From Bdellovibrio reynosensis (GTDB lineage: Bacteria; Bdellovibrionota; Bdellovibrionia; Bdellovibrionales; Bdellovibrionaceae): a DNA stretch of 64,000 nucleotides. The translations under genes and the position numbers were made by a program. The DNA is taken from positions 3,472,001 through 3,536,000 of the forward strand of contig NZ_CP093442.1 in NCBI RefSeq assembly GCF_022814725.1, in the 5' to 3' direction. Below the pieces are notes generated by a model. The model searched no databases. It was not told where the DNA came from and saw nothing but the letters and a program-made list of their open reading frames with translations. Shown piece by piece: positions 61,150-64,000 of the stretch (the first letter of the stretch is position 1; every line of letters begins with the position of its first letter).

Positions 61150-61164
61150 GGGAAAGAAGCGCAA

Positions 61165-62586
61165 ATGGAAAACTATAGAATTGAAAAAGACCTGCTTGGC
61201 GAAATGAAAGTCCCTGCCGAAGCCTATTATGGAATTCATACGGTACGCGCCATCGATAACTTTCAGATTTCAAACCAAACCATCGGCGACAATGCTTTAT
61301 TCATTCGTGGCTTGGCTTTAGTTAAAAAAGCCTGTGCTTTAGCCAACCGTGATTTAAAAACGTTATCTAAAGAAACTGTCGATGCCATTGTTGATGCCTG
61401 TGACGAAATCATCAACGATCCAAAAAAATGGGGAAAACAGTTTCCTTCCGATGTCTATCAAGGCGGGGCGGGAACTTCGGTTAACATGAATGCCAATGAA
61501 GTTATCGCCAATATTGCTTTAGAGAAAAAAGGTCTGGTGAAAGGGACTTACGACGTTATCAATCCTAACGATGACGTGAATAAATGCCAATCTACCAACG
61601 ACGTTTATCCGACAGCTTTTCGTGTGGCTTTGTATGAAAGCCTTGATGTGGTGATTAAAGCCGTTTCGGATTTGGCGAAGGTTTTTGAAGCCAAGGGGAA
61701 AGAATTTTCTGACGTTTTGAAAATGGGGCGCACGCAGTTGCAAGATGCGGTTCCTATGTCTTTAGGCCAAGAGTTTAATGCCTTTGCTACTTTGTTAAAA
61801 GAGGATGTGAAGCTTATAGCCTCTGTGCAAAAACTAATTCTTGAAGTGAACTTGGGGGCGACGGCGATTGGAACTGGAGTCAATGCGCCTGAGGGTTACC
61901 CAAAGACCGTCGTCAAACGTCTGGTGCAAGTCACAGGTCATCCTTTTGTAGAAACTGAAGATCTGATTGAAGCTACCAGCGATTGCGGTGCTTACATCAT
62001 TATATCAAGTGCTCTGAAGCGCACGGCTGTTAAGGTTTCGAAAATTTGTAATGACCTAAGACTTTTAAGTTCTGGTCCTCGCGCAGGTTTAAAAGAAATC
62101 AATCTTCCAGCGATGCAGGCCGGTTCTTCCATTATGCCTGCGAAGGTAAATCCCGTAATTCCTGAAGTCGTAAACGAAGTTTGTTTTAAAATTATAGGTA
62201 ATGACTTGGCGATCACCCTGGCCGCTGAAGCAGGACAGCTTCAGTTGAATGTCATGGAACCAGTGATTGCTTCTTCTATTTTTGAATCCATCAGTCTACT
62301 GACAAATGCTTGCAACACTTTAACTACGAAGTGTGTAACAGGAATCACGGCGAATAAAGAACGTTGTCGCAATTACGTGATGAACAGTATTGGTATCGTC
62401 ACTTACCTTGATCCAATTATTGGTCATGAAGAAGGTGATAAGATAGGAAAGATCTGCGCTGCCACAGGCCGCAACGTCGCAGAAGTGGCGTTAGAGCGTG
62501 GTGTAGTGACGCAAGAACAACTTGATGAAATCTTCTCGACTGAAAATCTGTTAAATCCTAAATACATCGGGTTTTTAGAACATTAG
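61165..62586 (+). CDS. aspA: Aspartate ammonia-lyase
   Basis: 473 residues, standard for aspartase/fumarase class lyases. Reversible L-aspartate to fumarate and ammonia. The signature [11 protein letters not shown] (about residue 315) holds the catalytic Ser, with [14 protein letters not shown] and STNDVYPTA blocks; the [17 protein letters not shown] start is that of aspartases rather than fumarases. GGGAAAGAAGCG precedes the ATG. It can feed prey amino acids into the TCA cycle. It may share a transcript with the NAPE-PLD-like gene upstream. Confidence 0.95.
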   Translation: MENYRIEKDLLGEMKVPAEAYYGIHTVRAIDNFQISNQTIGDNALFIRGLALVKKACALANRDLKTLSKETVDAIVDACDEIINDPKKWGKQFPSDVYQGGAGTSVNMNANEVIANIALEKKGLVKGTYDVINPNDDVNKCQSTNDVYPTAFRVALYESLDVVIKAVSDLAKVFEAKGKEFSDVLKMGRTQLQDAVPMSLGQEFNAFATLLKEDVKLIASVQKLILEVNLGATAIGTGVNAPEGYPKTVVKRLVQVTGHPFVETEDLIEATSDCGAYIIISSALKRTAVKVSKICNDLRLLSSGPRAGLKEINLPAMQAGSSIMPAKVNPVIPEVVNEVCFKIIGNDLAITLAAEAGQLQLNVMEPVIASSIFESISLLTNACNTLTTKCVTGITANKERCRNYVMNSIGIVTYLDPIIGHEEGDKIGKICAATGRNVAEVALERGVVTQEQLDEIFSTENLLNPKYIGFLEH

Positions 62587-62627
62587 TCCTGAAAAAGGCG
62601 TGAAATTGCAGCTCTTGCGTCGATGCG

Positions 62628-62636
62628 TGGTATACT
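62628..62636 (+). promoter_or_regulatory. Candidate extended -10 promoter of rtcB
   Basis: TGGTATACT at 62628-62636 is an extended -10 element, 28 bases before the ATG. A TTGCAG at 62606-62611 could be a -35, but the spacer is 19 bases, so the assignment is tentative. Confidence 0.4.
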
Positions 62637-62664
62637 GAACTGCTTGATCGATGGAGGGAATAAT

Positions 62665-63849
62665 ATGCCAGTGCTCACAAGTGTGACCTCGCCCCATGTG
62701 CCTGTAAAAATCTGGTCGCCTGAACAAGAAGTTGAAGTTCAGGCTCTGCAACAACTAAAAAACGTAGCCTCATTGCCCTTCGTATTTAAACACGTGGCTG
62801 CCATGCCGGATGTGCATTTAGGTATTGGCGCTACTGTGGGGTCTGTCGTTGCAACGAAAGGGGCTGTGATCCCTGCTGCCGTAGGTGTTGATATCGGCTG
62901 CGGTATGATCGCTGCGCGCTTAAACATTGAACCTGCAAGAATCCTTCATGACCTTGATCGCTTAAGAACTTTAATTGAAAGAGAAATTCCCGTTGGTACT
63001 GAATCCAATGACCACCTTACGCAATCAGTGAAAGACTGGGCGGGCTGGAAAACTATGCCTGAACAAGTGTCTTTGATGCGTTTAAAAGATAAAGCGGCCC
63101 ACCAGCTTGGAACACTGGGCGGTGGGAACCACTTTATTGAAATCTGCACGGACGAGGATGGTTCGGTGTGGGTGATGCTTCACTCTGGTTCGCGCAATGT
63201 CGGTAAAAGTTTAGCTGAAGAACACATTCGCCACGCGAAAAGTGATTTAGCACGACTGGCTACAAAACTTCCAGATCCGGATCTTGCTTATTACGTGGAA
63301 GGGACAGACGAGTACCAAAACTATATGCGCGATTTAGAATGGGCGCAAAGTTATGCCCTGGAAAATCGTGAAGAAATGTTAAGACGAGTGTTGCATGCAG
63401 TTTCACTTCATGTGGGATTAAAAGGAGCACCACTTCCTTATTCCTTGAAGGTGAACTGTCACCATAACTATGCGACGCGCGAAGTTCACTATGGCGAAAA
63501 CGTTTTAGTGACTCGTAAAGGTGCAGTGCGCGCACAGCGTGGAGATATGGGAATCATCCCTGGCTCTATGGGAGCTAGATCCTACATCGTGCGAGGCAAA
63601 GGCAATCCAGAATCTTTTAATTCTTGCGCCCATGGTGCCGGGCGCAGAATGTCTCGCTCGGAAGCCAAACGTCGTTTTACGATCAATGATCTACGCGAAC
63701 AAACTGCCGGTGTTGAATGTAGAAAAGATGCGGGTGTTATTGATGAGATACCTAGCGCTTACAAGGATATCGATAAAGTTATGGAAAATCAGAATGATCT
63801 GGTCGAAGTGGTTGCGATTTTAAAACAGGTGCTTTGTGTGAAGGGGTAA
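62665..63849 (+). CDS. rtcB: RtcB-family RNA ligase
   Basis: 394 residues from the ATG at 62665, preceded by GGAGGG; an in-frame earlier start at 62623 is rejected because it lies in the promoter region. RtcB ligates 2',3'-cyclic phosphate or 3'-phosphate RNA ends to 5'-OH ends, using GTP and manganese. Metal and guanylylation motifs are visible: MPDVHLGIGATVGSV, GVDIGCGM, GGGNHFIE, HSGSRNVG, HHNYA, and CAHGAGRRMSRSEAKRRF with the catalytic His. The length fits the short bacterial RtcB group. No RNA repair partner (RtcA, RtcR, PrfH) is in the window. Confidence 0.94.
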   Translation: MPVLTSVTSPHVPVKIWSPEQEVEVQALQQLKNVASLPFVFKHVAAMPDVHLGIGATVGSVVATKGAVIPAAVGVDIGCGMIAARLNIEPARILHDLDRLRTLIEREIPVGTESNDHLTQSVKDWAGWKTMPEQVSLMRLKDKAAHQLGTLGGGNHFIEICTDEDGSVWVMLHSGSRNVGKSLAEEHIRHAKSDLARLATKLPDPDLAYYVEGTDEYQNYMRDLEWAQSYALENREEMLRRVLHAVSLHVGLKGAPLPYSLKVNCHHNYATREVHYGENVLVTRKGAVRAQRGDMGIIPGSMGARSYIVRGKGNPESFNSCAHGAGRRMSRSEAKRRFTINDLREQTAGVECRKDAGVIDEIPSAYKDIDKVMENQNDLVEVVAILKQVLCVKG

Positions 63850-64000
63850 GGGGGAAGTCAACCCTGAAGCGAAACATTAAGAGCCAAAAAATTTGCCCGG
63901 GTTGCTTGGCCTTTGATCCAGAACCAGAAACAGGGAATGTGTAGTCCTCATGTAATTTCTGAATGAGGAATTAAAACTAAAGTCTTCTGATTTAAAAATT

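Overview
This 64 kb window looks like chromosomal DNA of a Bdellovibrio-type predatory bacterium (Bdellovibrionota). That assignment is an inference from gene content: many secreted or lipoprotein products, hybrid histidine kinases, an L,D-transpeptidase-fold protein, a DUF4383 membrane protein and several secreted proteins without obvious families. Genes are dense, on both strands, with AGGAG-type ribosome sites and moderate GC. I see no integrase, transposase, phage cluster, CRISPR array or rRNA. The one RNA gene found is a tRNA-Arg(TCT).

Layout. 1-3.3 kb: a truncated DegT-family sugar aminotransferase, ManC (GDP-mannose supply) and a periplasmic L,D-transpeptidase-like enzyme. 3.5-10.2 kb: two tail-to-tail copies of a two-gene membrane module (small WSMFAPNP protein plus HTTM-domain protein), then a 1079-residue secreted protein carrying about 110 Gly-Asn-Asn type triplets. 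10.4-20.1 kb: an AidB-like flavoprotein, a secreted trypsin-like protease, a DUF4383 protein and a purine catabolism operon (xdhA-xdhB-xdhC-adenine deaminase). 20.1-30.8 kb: a YdcZ-like transporter, secreted proteins, a Csp-type copper protein, a GH13 alpha-glucosidase, a double-core hybrid kinase, a lipoprotein sugar-dehydrogenase/cytochrome fusion and a CHASE3-PAS protein with no output domain. 30.9-36 kb: a copper regulon with CopA, CueR and a multicopper oxidase fused to a predicted outer-membrane barrel, with two textbook CueR operators.

36-45.8 kb: a secreted HAD protein, a secreted charged protein, an outer-membrane barrel, a hybrid kinase, the tRNA, and an operon coupling a sigma-54 activator to CdsA, PlsC, an MBL hydrolase and a YihY protein. 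45.8-53.1 kb: SerA, facing an operon of BolA, monothiol glutaredoxin, DUF2892 and a 2-hydroxyacid dehydrogenase, then an LTA-synthase-like phosphotransferase and a CNB/PilZ pair. 53.2-64 kb: an HNH protein, a protein of unknown family with a paralog at 24.3 kb, both subunits of DNA topoisomerase VI, TonB, an ArnT-like glycosyltransferase, a NAPE-PLD-like lipoprotein, aspartase and RtcB.

The most notable items are the bacterial topoisomerase VI operon, the mirrored HTTM modules beside the GNN-repeat protein, the oxidase-barrel fusion with its CueR boxes, a structured intergenic repeat present twice between convergent genes, and the unknown paralog family. All functions are read from sequence motifs; no database search was run.
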